Source: Shewanella baltica (GTDB lineage Bacteria; Pseudomonadota; Gammaproteobacteria; Enterobacterales; Shewanellaceae). Taken from it: a stretch of DNA of 64,000 bases. The stretch spans positions 4,340,001 through 4,404,000 of the forward strand of contig NZ_UGYM01000002.1 in assembly GCF_900456975.1 (NCBI RefSeq), written 5' to 3'. Shown here piece by piece: positions 50,362 through 59,776 of this stretch (position 1 is the stretch's first letter; the number at the start of each line of letters is the position of its first letter). A program made the position numbers and the translations under genes. The notes under the pieces were generated by a model. That model ran no database searches. It was given only the letters and a program-made list of their open reading frames with translations, and was not told the DNA's origin.

Positions 50362-50994
50362 ATGACCGCACGCGGAAATTTATTTATTGTGTCGGCGCCA
50401 AGTGGCGCAGGTAAATCCTCGCTGATCTCGGCCTTGCTTAAAGACAAGCCCGCTGACATGCAAGTTTCGGTATCACATACCACCCGCGCGCCACGCCCAG
50501 GTGAAGTAGATGGTCAGCACTATCACTTCGTTAATGTTGAACAATTCAAAGCGTTAATTGCTGAAAATGCCTTTTTTGAATGGGCAGAAGTGTTCGGCAA
50601 TTACTATGGTACCTCGCGCCATGTGATTGAGCATACGCTCACCCAAGGTATCGATGTTTTCCTCGATATCGACTGGCAAGGTGCCGAGCAAGTTAAAGCT
50701 GTGATGCCCGATGCCGTTGGTGTGTTTATTCTGCCCCCCTCGAAAGCCGAGCTAGAACGCCGCCTCACTGGCCGTGGACAAGACAGTAGCGATGTGATCG
50801 CCAGCCGTATGGCACAAGCCGTATCGGAAATGTCCCACTATAAAGAATATGATTTTATTATCGTCAACGACGATTTTGACACTGCGTTAGCTGATTTGCG
50901 TGCCATCATTCGCAGTCAGCGCTTAACCTGTGCTAGTCAGATCCACGCGCAAAATGATATGCTTAACGATCTGTTGGCAGGCCAACTGTCATAG
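50362..50994 (+). CDS. gmk: Guanylate kinase
   Basis: 210 aa; phosphorylates GMP to GDP. The P-loop [12 protein letters not shown] is at residues 11-22 and the GMP-binding [16 protein letters not shown] segment follows. Head of the gmk-rpoZ-spoT-ridA operon. Confidence 0.97.
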   Translation: MTARGNLFIVSAPSGAGKSSLISALLKDKPADMQVSVSHTTRAPRPGEVDGQHYHFVNVEQFKALIAENAFFEWAEVFGNYYGTSRHVIEHTLTQGIDVFLDIDWQGAEQVKAVMPDAVGVFILPPSKAELERRLTGRGQDSSDVIASRMAQAVSEMSHYKEYDFIIVNDDFDTALADLRAIIRSQRLTCASQIHAQNDMLNDLLAGQLS

Positions 50995-51043
50995 TGTACA
51001 ATTTTGCGTCATTTTTTCCCTAGATAAACTGGAGTTTCAACAC

Positions 51044-51322
51044 ATGGCTCGCGTAACTGTAGAAGACGCCGTAGAACAAATCGGCAACCGTTTTGATATG
51101 ATCTTGGTTGCGGCGCGTCGTGCTCGCCAAATCGCCGTGCAGGGTAAAGACCCTATGGTTGAAGAGATGAACGACAAACCAACGGTTATCGCCCTGCGTG
51201 AAATCGAACTAGGTTTAGTTAACGCTCACACCTTAGATGCCGATGAGCGTCAAACGGTACGTGAACGTGAAGCCGCTGAAATTGCAGCGGTTTCAGCCAT
51301 TGCTGAAGGCCGTTCATTATAA
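51044..51322 (+). CDS. rpoZ: RNA polymerase omega subunit
   Basis: 92 aa, starting [20 protein letters not shown] with [15 protein letters not shown]; aids core polymerase assembly and ppGpp binding. Start ATG 51044 follows TGGAG; longer in-frame extension overlaps gmk and is not real. Confidence 0.97.
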   Translation: MARVTVEDAVEQIGNRFDMILVAARRARQIAVQGKDPMVEEMNDKPTVIALREIELGLVNAHTLDADERQTVREREAAEIAAVSAIAEGRSL

Positions 51323-51367
51323 GAGTTGTTGAGTAAACACCTGTTTAGGTAAAAGGAGAGCTGCCAC

Positions 51368-53473
51368 TTGTATCTGTTTGAAGGTCTAAAGGAGTCTGCT
51401 TCCGGTTACTTAGAACCCGAACAGGTAGAATTGCTCAAGCAGGCGTACCAGATTGCGCGCGATGCCCACGAAGGGCAAATGCGCACGAGTGGCGAACCTT
51501 ATATTACTCATCCGGTTGCGGTTGCCCGCATCCTTGCTGACATGCGTCTTGATCATGAGACGCTGATGGCAGCACTGCTCCACGACACTATCGAAGATAC
51601 TCATGTCACCAAAGACGATTTAGCCGAACTATTCGGTGTCGCGGTGGCCGAGCTCGTCGAAGGCGTGTCAAAACTCGATAAGCTTAAATTTCGCGACAAG
51701 AAAGAAGCTCAGGCTGAAAACTTCCGTAAAATGATGATGGCGATGACGCAGGATATCCGCGTTATCCTCATCAAGCTTGCCGATAGAACCCACAACATGC
51801 GTACCTTAGGCGCCCTGCGTCCCGACAAACGTCGCCGTATCGCCCGCGAAACCTTAGAAATCTACGCGCCCATCGCTAACCGTCTCGGTATCCATAACAT
51901 CAAGACAGAGTTAGAAGACTTAGGTTTCCAAGCGTATTACCCCATGCGATATCGGGTGCTCAAAGAAGTCGTTAAAGCCGCCCGTGGCAATCGCAAAGAA
52001 TTGATCCAAGGCATTGAAGCCGCTGTTTATACGCGCTTAAACGATGCAGGTATTCCAGGGAAAGTTAAAGGCCGCGAGAAAAATCTCTACTCCATCTATA
52101 ACAAGATGCAGAGTAAAGAGCTGCAATTCCAAGAAGTGATGGATATCTACGCCTTTAGGGTGATAGTCGATTCCATCGACACTTGTTATCGCGTACTCGG
52201 CGCCATGCACGGACTGTACAAACCTCGTCCCGGCCGTTTCAAAGATTATATCGCTATCCCTAAAGCCAACGGTTATCAATCACTCCATACCTCTTTGTTT
52301 GGTCCACACGGCGTGCCCGTTGAGATCCAAATTCGTACCGAAGATATGGACCAGATGGCCGACAAAGGGGTTGCCGCACACTGGGCCTACAAAGGCGGTG
52401 CGCAAACAGGCCAAGGCACGACGACTCAAGTGCGTGCCCGTAAGTGGATGCAAAGCTTGTTGGAATTACAACAAAGCGCCAGCACCTCATTCGAATTCGT
52501 TGAAAACGTGAAGACTGAACTCTTCCCAGAAGAGATTTATGTGTTCACCCCTGAAGGTCGCATTCTGGAATTACCCGTGAATGCCACCGCGGTAGACTTT
52601 GCCTACGAAGTGCATACAGATGTGGGTAATACCTGCGTCGGTGCCCGCGTTAACCGTCAAGCGTATCCGCTCAGCCAGCCGTTAATTTCAGGCCAAACTG
52701 TTGAAATCATTACCGCCAAAGGCGCCCGTCCGAATGCCGCTTGGCTGAACTTTGTAGTAACAGGTAAGGCCCGCGCCAAAATCCGCCAAGTGCTGAAAAG
52801 CCTTAAGGGTGATGACGCGATTGCACTCGGTCGCCGTCTGCTCAACCATGCGCTCGGCAAGACTAAGCTCGACAGTATTCCGCCTGAGCAGATTGAAAAA
52901 GTCATTCGCGATACTAAACATACCACGCTCGATTCACTGCTCGCCGACATCGGCCTTGGCAATGCCATGAGCATTGTTATCGCACAGCGTTTGATTGGCG
53001 ATAATCTTGAGAATCAAGAAAGCCGCGACGGCCACATGATGCCAATTCGTGGCGCCGAAGGTATGCTCGTTACCTTCGCCAACTGTTGTCGCCCAATCCC
53101 TGGTGATGCCGTAATTGCCCACGTGAGCCAAGGTAAGGGCTTAGTGGTACACATGGAAAACTGCGCCAACATTCGTGGTTATCAAGGCGAGCCTGACAAG
53201 TATATTCCTGTGCAATGGGATAATGTCGAAGGCGTTGATTACCAAGCCAACCTGCGGGTCGAAATCGTTAACCACCAAGGCGCACTGGCGAAGATCACCT
53301 CGATCATTGCCGCCGAAGGCTCGAACATTCACAACCTCAGTACAGAGGAACGAGATGGCCGCGTGTATTTGATCAACCTGCGGATTTCGGTGAAAGACAG
53401 GATCCATTTAGCCAACGTGATGCGCCGAATTAGGGTACTGCCCGAAGTGCTGCGTACGTCCCGTAATCGTTAA
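51368..53473 (+). CDS. spoT: SpoT, bifunctional (p)ppGpp synthetase/hydrolase
   Basis: 701 aa. The HD hydrolase domain (ALLHDTIEDT, about 70-80) is followed by the synthetase domain (GREKNLYSIYNKMQ, FKDYIAIPKANGYQSLHTSL), a TGS domain, a CC zinc-finger-like region (ANCCRPIPGDAV) and a C-terminal ACT domain. Translation starts at TTG, as in E. coli spoT (TTGTATCTGTTTGA), with AAAGGAGAG upstream. Immediately after rpoZ, as usual. Confidence 0.97.
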   Translation: MYLFEGLKESASGYLEPEQVELLKQAYQIARDAHEGQMRTSGEPYITHPVAVARILADMRLDHETLMAALLHDTIEDTHVTKDDLAELFGVAVAELVEGVSKLDKLKFRDKKEAQAENFRKMMMAMTQDIRVILIKLADRTHNMRTLGALRPDKRRRIARETLEIYAPIANRLGIHNIKTELEDLGFQAYYPMRYRVLKEVVKAARGNRKELIQGIEAAVYTRLNDAGIPGKVKGREKNLYSIYNKMQSKELQFQEVMDIYAFRVIVDSIDTCYRVLGAMHGLYKPRPGRFKDYIAIPKANGYQSLHTSLFGPHGVPVEIQIRTEDMDQMADKGVAAHWAYKGGAQTGQGTTTQVRARKWMQSLLELQQSASTSFEFVENVKTELFPEEIYVFTPEGRILELPVNATAVDFAYEVHTDVGNTCVGARVNRQAYPLSQPLISGQTVEIITAKGARPNAAWLNFVVTGKARAKIRQVLKSLKGDDAIALGRRLLNHALGKTKLDSIPPEQIEKVIRDTKHTTLDSLLADIGLGNAMSIVIAQRLIGDNLENQESRDGHMMPIRGAEGMLVTFANCCRPIPGDAVIAHVSQGKGLVVHMENCANIRGYQGEPDKYIPVQWDNVEGVDYQANLRVEIVNHQGALAKITSIIAAEGSNIHNLSTEERDGRVYLINLRISVKDRIHLANVMRRIRVLPEVLRTSRNR

Positions 53474-53498
53474 TTAACTCAACATTAGAGAGAGCGTC

Positions 53499-53882
53499 AT
53501 GGCAGAAAAAATCATCATAGCGACCGAAAACGCCCCTGCGGCCATCGGCACTTATTCACAGGCCGTCAAAGTCGGCAGCACAGTGTATTTATCCGGCCAA
53601 ATTCCGCTTGTGCCAAGCACAATGCAAATTGTCAGCGATGATTTTGAAGCGCAAGTGGTGCAAGTATTTGAAAACCTAACGGCGGTTTGTACTGCTGCGG
53701 GTGGTTCAATCAACGATATCGTTAAGCTCAACATCTTCCTGATTGATTTAAGCCACTTTGTAAAAGTGAATGAAATCATGAGCCGTTACTTCAGCCAGCC
53801 ATACCCTGCCCGTGCAGCTATCGGCGTGAAGCAATTGCCGAAGGATTCTCAAGTTGAAATGGATGGCGTGATGGAGCTGTAA
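53499..53882 (+). CDS. ridA: RidA, imine/enamine deaminase
   Basis: 127 aa YjgF/RidA protein that hydrolyses reactive 2-aminoacrylate-type imines. Contains [20 protein letters not shown] and the substrate arginine in [13 protein letters not shown]. The sequence ends DGVMEL, near the usual glutamate. It lies 25 bp after spoT, in place of trmH of E. coli. Confidence 0.93.
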   Translation: MAEKIIIATENAPAAIGTYSQAVKVGSTVYLSGQIPLVPSTMQIVSDDFEAQVVQVFENLTAVCTAAGGSINDIVKLNIFLIDLSHFVKVNEIMSRYFSQPYPARAAIGVKQLPKDSQVEMDGVMEL

Positions 53883-53904
53883 GCTCTGGCATTCCACTTC
53901 AACC

Positions 53905-53936
53905 AACAAAAAGGTGCTGCGGCGCCTTTTTTGTTG
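53905..53936 (+). terminator. Terminator after ridA
   Basis: AAAAAGGTGC-TGC-GGCGCCTTTTTT, with one G-T pair; closes the gmk-rpoZ-spoT-ridA operon. Confidence 0.75.
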
Positions 53937-54109
53937 CCGCCACAATCCTCGTTTCCGCTTACTATTCTCTTCATCTTATTTTCATACTCAGCTTGTAGGC
54001 TTTGGGCTCCATTCTCATATTTTACAATCCTGTAAACTATTTGCGCGGGCTCACAAAACTCGCCATACTGGGTGCAGCCAAAATAACAATAAAGAACAGG
54101 GAATTGCCA

Positions 54110-55774
54110 ATGGATACAGCGATTAAGACGCCAATTGAAATGCTGGCGCACTGGGCTAAGACTCAGGGGGATCAAGTCTATTTACGCCAACCTATCAAGG
54201 GTCAATTCCTTGATTTTACTTGGGCCGAAGTTCAAGAAAAAGTGCAACAACTGGCCGGTGCCTTACAGCATCTAGGCCTAGAGCGCGGTGATAAGATTGC
54301 CGTACTCTCTAAAAACTGCGCCGAATGGTTTATCACCGACCTCGCGTTAATGCACGGCGGCTATGTTAGCGTGCCGATTTACCCAACGGCCAACACAGAT
54401 ACCATTCGCTATGTGCTGCAACACAGCGGTGCAAAAGCCATTTTCCTCGGCAAGCTCGACCATTGGGCCGACCAAGAAGCCGGTGTCGGCGGCGAGCTGC
54501 TACGCCTTGCTATGCCCTACGATACAATGCCAGCCCAATATCAATGGGAACAATTACTTAAACTAGGTTATCCACTAGTTGATGCGCCGCTGCCGCTGCC
54601 TGATCAAGTGATGACACTTATCTATACCTCTGGCTCGACGGGTCAACCTAAGGGCGCGATTCAAACCTTCGCCAGCTATGGCTGGACCTGCCAAGCGGTA
54701 GTGCGTGATTTGCGCACCGACGGCAATGACAGATTGTTATCCTATTTACCTTTAGCGCACATCACAGAGCGCGTCGCGATTGAAGGTTCATCCTTCTATT
54801 CCGGCAGCGTGGTCGCCTTCGTCGAGAGTCTCGACTCCTTCGTCGCCGACGTGCAAAGGGCAAAACCGACGGTATTTTTCTCAGTGCCGCGTTTGTGGAG
54901 CCTGTTCCAGAAAAACATCATAGACAAAATTGGTGTTAGTAAACTGAATCTATTGCTGAAGATCCCGTTAATCAGCAGCTTAGTGAAGCACAAAATCCAT
55001 AAAGGCTTAGGTTTGAACCATTGTCGTTTGCTCGGCTCTGGCTCTGCGCCCATTCCGCCGTCGCTGATCCACTGGTATCACAGCATTGGTCTGAACATTT
55101 GTGAAGCTTGGGGCATGACAGAAAACTGCGCCTACTCGATTATCAACTACCCCTTCGATGCCCGTAAAATTGGCACTGTGGGTCGCCCGGTTGAGGATTG
55201 TCAGATCCGCCAAGGTGAAGATGGGGAGTTGCTGCTTAAGAGTCCTGGGTTAATGACGGCTTATTATCTACAGCCCGAAGCCACTGCAGCGGCCTTCGAC
55301 GCCGATGGTTTCTTCCACACTGGCGATTTGTGCTCTATTGATGCCGATGGTTGCGTGACCATTACTGGCCGAGTGAAGGACAACTTCAAAACCGCCAAGG
55401 GAAAATATGTCGCGCCTGTGCCTATCGAACGTAAATTGGCGCAGGACCCGCATGTTGAACTGATCTGCGTGATTGGCTCTGGCCTGCCGCATCCGGTCGC
55501 ATTAGTGCAATTATCCGAAGGCGCTAGTTTGCAGGCCCGCGAAGAAGTCCGCGCTTCACTCAAGGCGACACTCGATAGCGTGAATCCGCACTTAGAATCA
55601 CACGAACACGTCGATGCCATTATCGTGGTTAACGACCCTTGGACGATTGAGAACGATGTACTGACACCGACGCTTAAGATCAAACGCCATGTGCTTGAAA
55701 AAGCCTTTAGCGAACGAGTTGATGGCATTCGTGGCGCCCAAGTTCGCTGGGAAGATGAGTTAACGCAAAAATAA
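54110..55774 (+). CDS. AMP-forming acyl-CoA synthetase (long-chain type)
   Basis: 554 aa adenylate-forming enzyme. The phosphate loop is LIYTSGSTGQPKGAIQT, motif A5 is EAWGMTENCAYS, and the hinge region is HTGDLCSIDADGCVTITGR followed by KDNFKTAKGKYVAP with the C-terminal domain. The KDNFKT-type motif resembles long-chain fatty acyl-CoA ligases of the FadD15/ACSBG class. ATG 54110 follows AGGGA; the upstream extension to 54002 lacks family similarity. Monocistronic, with its own terminator. Confidence 0.88.
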   Translation: MDTAIKTPIEMLAHWAKTQGDQVYLRQPIKGQFLDFTWAEVQEKVQQLAGALQHLGLERGDKIAVLSKNCAEWFITDLALMHGGYVSVPIYPTANTDTIRYVLQHSGAKAIFLGKLDHWADQEAGVGGELLRLAMPYDTMPAQYQWEQLLKLGYPLVDAPLPLPDQVMTLIYTSGSTGQPKGAIQTFASYGWTCQAVVRDLRTDGNDRLLSYLPLAHITERVAIEGSSFYSGSVVAFVESLDSFVADVQRAKPTVFFSVPRLWSLFQKNIIDKIGVSKLNLLLKIPLISSLVKHKIHKGLGLNHCRLLGSGSAPIPPSLIHWYHSIGLNICEAWGMTENCAYSIINYPFDARKIGTVGRPVEDCQIRQGEDGELLLKSPGLMTAYYLQPEATAAAFDADGFFHTGDLCSIDADGCVTITGRVKDNFKTAKGKYVAPVPIERKLAQDPHVELICVIGSGLPHPVALVQLSEGASLQAREEVRASLKATLDSVNPHLESHEHVDAIIVVNDPWTIENDVLTPTLKIKRHVLEKAFSERVDGIRGAQVRWEDELTQK

Positions 55775-55819
55775 CTCGACTAAACAGAGAGATGGCCAAT
55801 ATGGTTATCGGCACAAATC

Positions 55820-55844
55820 AAGCACGCCTCGGCGTGCTTTTTTA
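55820..55844 (+). terminator. Terminator after the acyl-CoA synthetase gene
   Basis: AAGCACGCC-TC-GGCGTGCTTTTTT; perfect 8-bp stem and T-run. Confidence 0.88.
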
Positions 55845-55953
55845 TGACATATTCTGTCAAATTTCGATAAAACCACGTATCATGTGCGCCAGTCGGCTAA
55901 GGGATGATTCCCTTGTACTTTCTCATTCAATATAGGTTTAACAAAGTCCCGTG

Positions 55954-56898
55954 ATGCTCATTACACTCTCGATTATTGGCGGTTTTATTATTTTAACCTT
56001 AGGCGCCGAAGCCCTAGTGCGTGGCGCGAGTGCTATCGCCCTACGCTTAGGTATTACGCCACTTATCATAGGTTTAACTATTGTTGCCTTTGGTACTAGC
56101 GCACCAGAACTGGCCGTGAGTGTCAAATCTGCCCTCGCCGGAAACAGTGGTATCGCCTTAGGTAACGTTATCGGCTCCAACATTGCCAACATAGGTTTGA
56201 TCTTAGCGATCACGGCTTTAATCCGCCCTATCCAAGTGCAATCCCAAGTGGTTAAGCGAGATATCCCTTTGATGATCTTGGCTTCTATGCTGTTCTGGGG
56301 GCTCTTGTTAGACGGCGAACTCAGCCTTATTGACGGTGTGGTACTGCTGTCTCTACTGTTCGGATATTTAACCTTTAGCTATATCAGCTCGAAAAACAGC
56401 AAGAATGAAGAAGAGATTGAAGCGGGTCCCAATAACCCACTGCTTTCTGGCCTGTTCATCCTAGTCGGCATTAGCATGTTAGTTGGCGGCGGTATTCTAT
56501 TTGTGAACGGCGCGGTAGATTTAGCGAAAACCTTCGGCGTGAGTGAAGTCATTATCGGCTTAACGATCGTGGCGATTGGCACCAGTATGCCAGAGTTAGT
56601 GACCTCAGTAATTGCGGCACTAAAAGGTCAAAGCGATATCGCTATCGGTAACGTTGTTGGTTCTAACCTGTTCAATATTTTGGGTATTTTAGGCGTTACC
56701 GCCATAGTTCATCCAGTATCGTCACTCGGTTTCCAACCCTTCGACTTTATGGTGATGTTAGCTTTAGCCATAGTGATTCTGCCTTTTGCATGGACGGGAT
56801 TACGCATCGGCCGCCGCGAAGGTTCTGTGCTGCTACTGACCTATTTAGGTTACATGGGTTACCTGATCAACCAAGCGAGCGCTCAAGCTTTGGTATAA
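55954..56898 (+). CDS. YrbG-like calcium/sodium antiporter (CaCA family)
   Basis: About 314 aa integral membrane exchanger with ten predicted segments in two inverted repeats. The alpha-repeat signatures are intact: VAFGTSAPELAVSV with GNVIGSNIANIGLI, and VAIGTSMPELVTSV with GNVVGSNLFNILGIL. The central loop is acidic (KNEEEIEAGPN). It could start at GTG 55951 or ATG 55954; no strong ribosome site decides. Confidence 0.9.
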   Translation: MLITLSIIGGFIILTLGAEALVRGASAIALRLGITPLIIGLTIVAFGTSAPELAVSVKSALAGNSGIALGNVIGSNIANIGLILAITALIRPIQVQSQVVKRDIPLMILASMLFWGLLLDGELSLIDGVVLLSLLFGYLTFSYISSKNSKNEEEIEAGPNNPLLSGLFILVGISMLVGGGILFVNGAVDLAKTFGVSEVIIGLTIVAIGTSMPELVTSVIAALKGQSDIAIGNVVGSNLFNILGILGVTAIVHPVSSLGFQPFDFMVMLALAIVILPFAWTGLRIGRREGSVLLLTYLGYMGYLINQASAQALV

Positions 56899-56922
56899 TA
56901 CTCAGCGGTAATATCCACTTAG

Positions 56923-56947
56923 AACACCGGAGCCTCTCCGGTGTTTT
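56923..56947 (+). terminator. Terminator after the antiporter gene
   Basis: AACACCGGA / TCCGGTGTT stem followed by TTTT-G, 25 bases past the stop. Confidence 0.8.
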
Positions 56948-57112
56948 GCTATCTGGGTTTCGCACTTTTAAAAAAAGACAAATTTAACACCCTTAAACTG
57001 ATGACATTTGTCATGCTAAAGCCATGACCTTTGTGTCTGCATTTTTCCTGTCGAATTTCTGATAATGAGTCCGTACCCAAACACGGGGAAACTTACTCAA
57101 TAAGGAAATACC

Positions 57113-57817
57113 ATGAAAACATTATTAATCGTCTCAAGCTTAGCGCTTATCAGCAGCCACGCGTTTGCAGCGTCGCCCTCTAACGCCAACATCACCAGCA
57201 TAGATGCGGCCTCAAACTCGATGAACCTAGCGCAGCTGCAACAACTGAGTGCCAGCACCCAAGATTACGATAAAGCCTATGCGAACTATCGCTTAGCCAT
57301 CAGTGCCAATGTCATGGGACAAAAAGCCCTCGCCAGCAGTGCACTGACTAATGCGCAAACGGCATTAGAAGCCTTAGAAACCAGCCAAGCTGACGCGGAA
57401 TCCCTCGCGCTGTTATCGTCGGTTTATGGCATGCAAATCGCCTTAGATAATAGCAAAGGCGCAACTCTCGGGATGAAATCTGCCAAAGCCATTGCCAACG
57501 CCGAACAGTTAGAATCCCAAAATCCACGGGTCGCCTTGGTTAAGGCGATCGCCGCCTATAACACGCCAGCTATGTTTGGCGGCAGCATGCAAAATGCTAA
57601 GACGCTCGCCACTACGGCCATAGAAAGATTCGCCCAACCTTGCGACGACATTTGTTGGGGGGAAGCCGAAGCTTACACGTGGCGCGGGCTCGCTAAACAG
57701 GAATTAGGCGATAACCAAGGCGCGAGTGAAGATTGGCAACAGGCTATAAAAGTGCAAGCAGATTACGGTTGGGCAAAATTTTTGCTTCAACAAAATCAGC
57801 AATTAAGTGCAAACTAG
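57113..57817 (+). CDS. Exported TPR-like hypothetical protein
   Basis: 234 aa with a signal peptide (MKTLLIVSSLALISSHAFA). The mature part is alpha-helical, with tetratricopeptide-like repeats (YDKAYANYRLAISANVMGQK, WRGLAKQELGDNQGASEDW). Two cysteines (PCDDICWGE) could form a disulfide. Function unknown. It lies 132 bp upstream of the kinase/regulator pair, on the same strand, and could be its accessory or target. AAGGAAATACC precedes the ATG. Confidence 0.75.
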   Translation: MKTLLIVSSLALISSHAFAASPSNANITSIDAASNSMNLAQLQQLSASTQDYDKAYANYRLAISANVMGQKALASSALTNAQTALEALETSQADAESLALLSSVYGMQIALDNSKGATLGMKSAKAIANAEQLESQNPRVALVKAIAAYNTPAMFGGSMQNAKTLATTAIERFAQPCDDICWGEAEAYTWRGLAKQELGDNQGASEDWQQAIKVQADYGWAKFLLQQNQQLSAN

Positions 57818-57949
57818 ACCAAGTTGTTAACAGGGACTGATGGCGCTGACCCCAGCGCCAATCCCTAAACAGAATAAATCAACACAGATGTCAGCTTCGG
57901 GCATTCAACGAACAACGATTAACAGTCAACACAGTTTCACGGAGGCATT

Positions 57950-59029
57950 ATGATAAGCACGCATCTTCAGCTCGAACGAAAACTCGCTTGGGTGTATTTG
58001 ATAAACTTAGTGTTTTATCTTATTCCGCTTGCCATCAATGCGTATCCAGCATGGAAAATCGCCCTTAGCTTTGCCGTGCTGATTCCTTTTATTGCTAGTT
58101 ATTTTTGGGCCTATAAGTGCAATCAGAATAGCGCCTATCGCCCCATTCTGATGATGGTGGCCATCGCCACAGCAATCACCCCAATCAACCCAGGATCTAT
58201 CTCGTTATTCACCTTTGCCGCTTTTTTCATTGGTTTTTTTTATCCACTCAGAACCTGTCTGTTGGCTATTGCCGCCTTAATCGGCCTGTTGTTTGCCCTC
58301 AATGAGATTTACGACTTTAACAGTTACTACTTTCCGCTTTACGGCTCAGGATTGGTACTCGGTGTAGGCATGTTTGGCGTAGCCGAACGCAGGCGTCATC
58401 AACATAAATTGAAAGAACAGCAAAGCACCCAAGAAATTAGTACCTTAGCGGCTATGGTTGAGCGAGAACGCATTGCCCGCGATCTACACGACATCATGGG
58501 CCACAGCTTGTCTTCGATTGCGCTTAAGGCATAACTGGCCGAAAAACTGCTGGCAAAACAAGAATACCAACTGGCCACAATCCAGCTTAATGAACTCGGC
58601 CAAATTGCCCGTGAGAGCCTCAGCCAAATTCGTCACACCGTATCTGACTACAAACATAAGGGTCTCGCGGATAGCGTGACGCAACTGTGTAAACTATTGA
58701 GGGAAAAAGGAGTCAGTGTCGAGCTGACAGGCAATATCCCTAAACTGCCCGCCAGAATGGAGAGCCAGCTGGGATTAATTGTCACTGAACTAGTGAATAA
58801 TATTTTACGCCATAGCGGCGCAAGCCAATGTATTATCGACTTTATTCAGCAAGCAGATAGGCTAGTCGTTGAGGTCAAAGATAATGGCACAAGTAAACCT
58901 ATCGCTGAAGGCAATGGCCTCACGGGGATACGCGAACGTCTTGACAGCTTAGGCGGCAGCTTGAGCTATAATCTCGAACAGGGATATGCATTTACCGTCA
59001 GTTTACCTTTGCAGGGAGCAACAGATTAA
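57950..59029 (+). pseudogene. DesK/NarL-type sensor histidine kinase interrupted by a stop codon
   Basis: One continuous frame of 360 codons except for TAA at 58532-58534 (codon 195). The first part has five or six membrane segments, then the histidine phosphorylation motif RERIARDLHDIMGHSLSS with His180. The second part, in the same frame, continues LAEKLLAKQEYQLA, the ATP-binding N-box VTELVNNILRHSGA and the G-box VEVKDNGTSKP...GNGLTGIRERL. Family members have Glu-Leu at this point, so GAA-to-TAA is the likely change. The truncated product lacks the ATPase domain. Read-through or sequencing error cannot be excluded. Confidence 0.85.
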
Positions 59030-59607
59030 TGAAGATTTTATTGGCGGAAGACCAAGCCATGGTGCGAGGCGCGCTTGCCGCACTCCTCACGCTTGCGGGA
59101 GGATTTAATATCACCCAAGCGAGTGACGGCGACGAGGCCCTAAGCCTACTCAAACAGCAAAGCTTTGATCTCTTGCTAACCGACATCGAAATGCCCGGCC
59201 GCACAGGCCTTGAGCTGGCAGCTTGGTTAAAGGATCAACATAGTCAAACTAAGGTAGTGGTCATCACCACCTTCGGCCGCGCGGGCTATATCAAACGTGC
59301 TATCGAAGCTGGAGTCGGCGGTTTTCTACTAAAAGATGCGCCCTCAGAAACCTTAGTCAACGCGATTCAACAAGTTATGGCGGGTAAACGGGTTATCGAT
59401 CCTGAACTTGCCATGATGGCAATTGGTGACGTTGACCCACTCAACGATAAAGAGCGCCGCGCCCTACGCCTCGCCAGTGAAGGCAAATCCACCGCCGACA
59501 TCGCCGAAGGCACAGTGCGTAACTACCTCTCCGAAGCCATAGCTAAACTCAATGCCAGCAACCGAATCGACGCAGCACGCATCGCCAAACAAAAGGGCTG
59601 GCTATAA
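59029..59607 (+). CDS. DesR/NarL-type response regulator with shortened HTH
   Basis: 192 aa. The receiver domain is intact: acidic pair in LLAEDQAMVRG, phospho-acceptor Asp in LLLTDIEMPGRTG and Lys in FLLKDA. In the C-terminal LuxR-type domain the sequence runs GKSTADIAE directly into GTVRNYLSEAIAKL. Homologues have about six more residues (pattern xLxLSE) between these, covering the turn before the recognition helix. DNA binding is probably impaired. Its ATG overlaps the kinase stop by one base (TAATG). Confidence 0.85.
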   Translation: MKILLAEDQAMVRGALAALLTLAGGFNITQASDGDEALSLLKQQSFDLLLTDIEMPGRTGLELAAWLKDQHSQTKVVVITTFGRAGYIKRAIEAGVGGFLLKDAPSETLVNAIQQVMAGKRVIDPELAMMAIGDVDPLNDKERRALRLASEGKSTADIAEGTVRNYLSEAIAKLNASNRIDAARIAKQKGWL

Positions 59608-59776
59608 ACACGCTCACGGTTAACCACTCTTTCGTTCATATCGACAATTTCTGCGGCCTTAGCCGAAACCTAAGGACCGCAAACTGACGTTAGTTATGCT
59701 GGCAAATAAGTCCCTCATTCTGCTTGAGATTGCCTTACGCTTATTCTCTGTTAATATATGTATAAATTCACAGTGA

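Noticed and set aside
58676..59029. Separate gene for a stand-alone HATPase protein
   Set aside because: It is the in-frame continuation of the kinase after the TAA at 58532 and lacks its own ribosome site, so it is treated as part of one interrupted gene.
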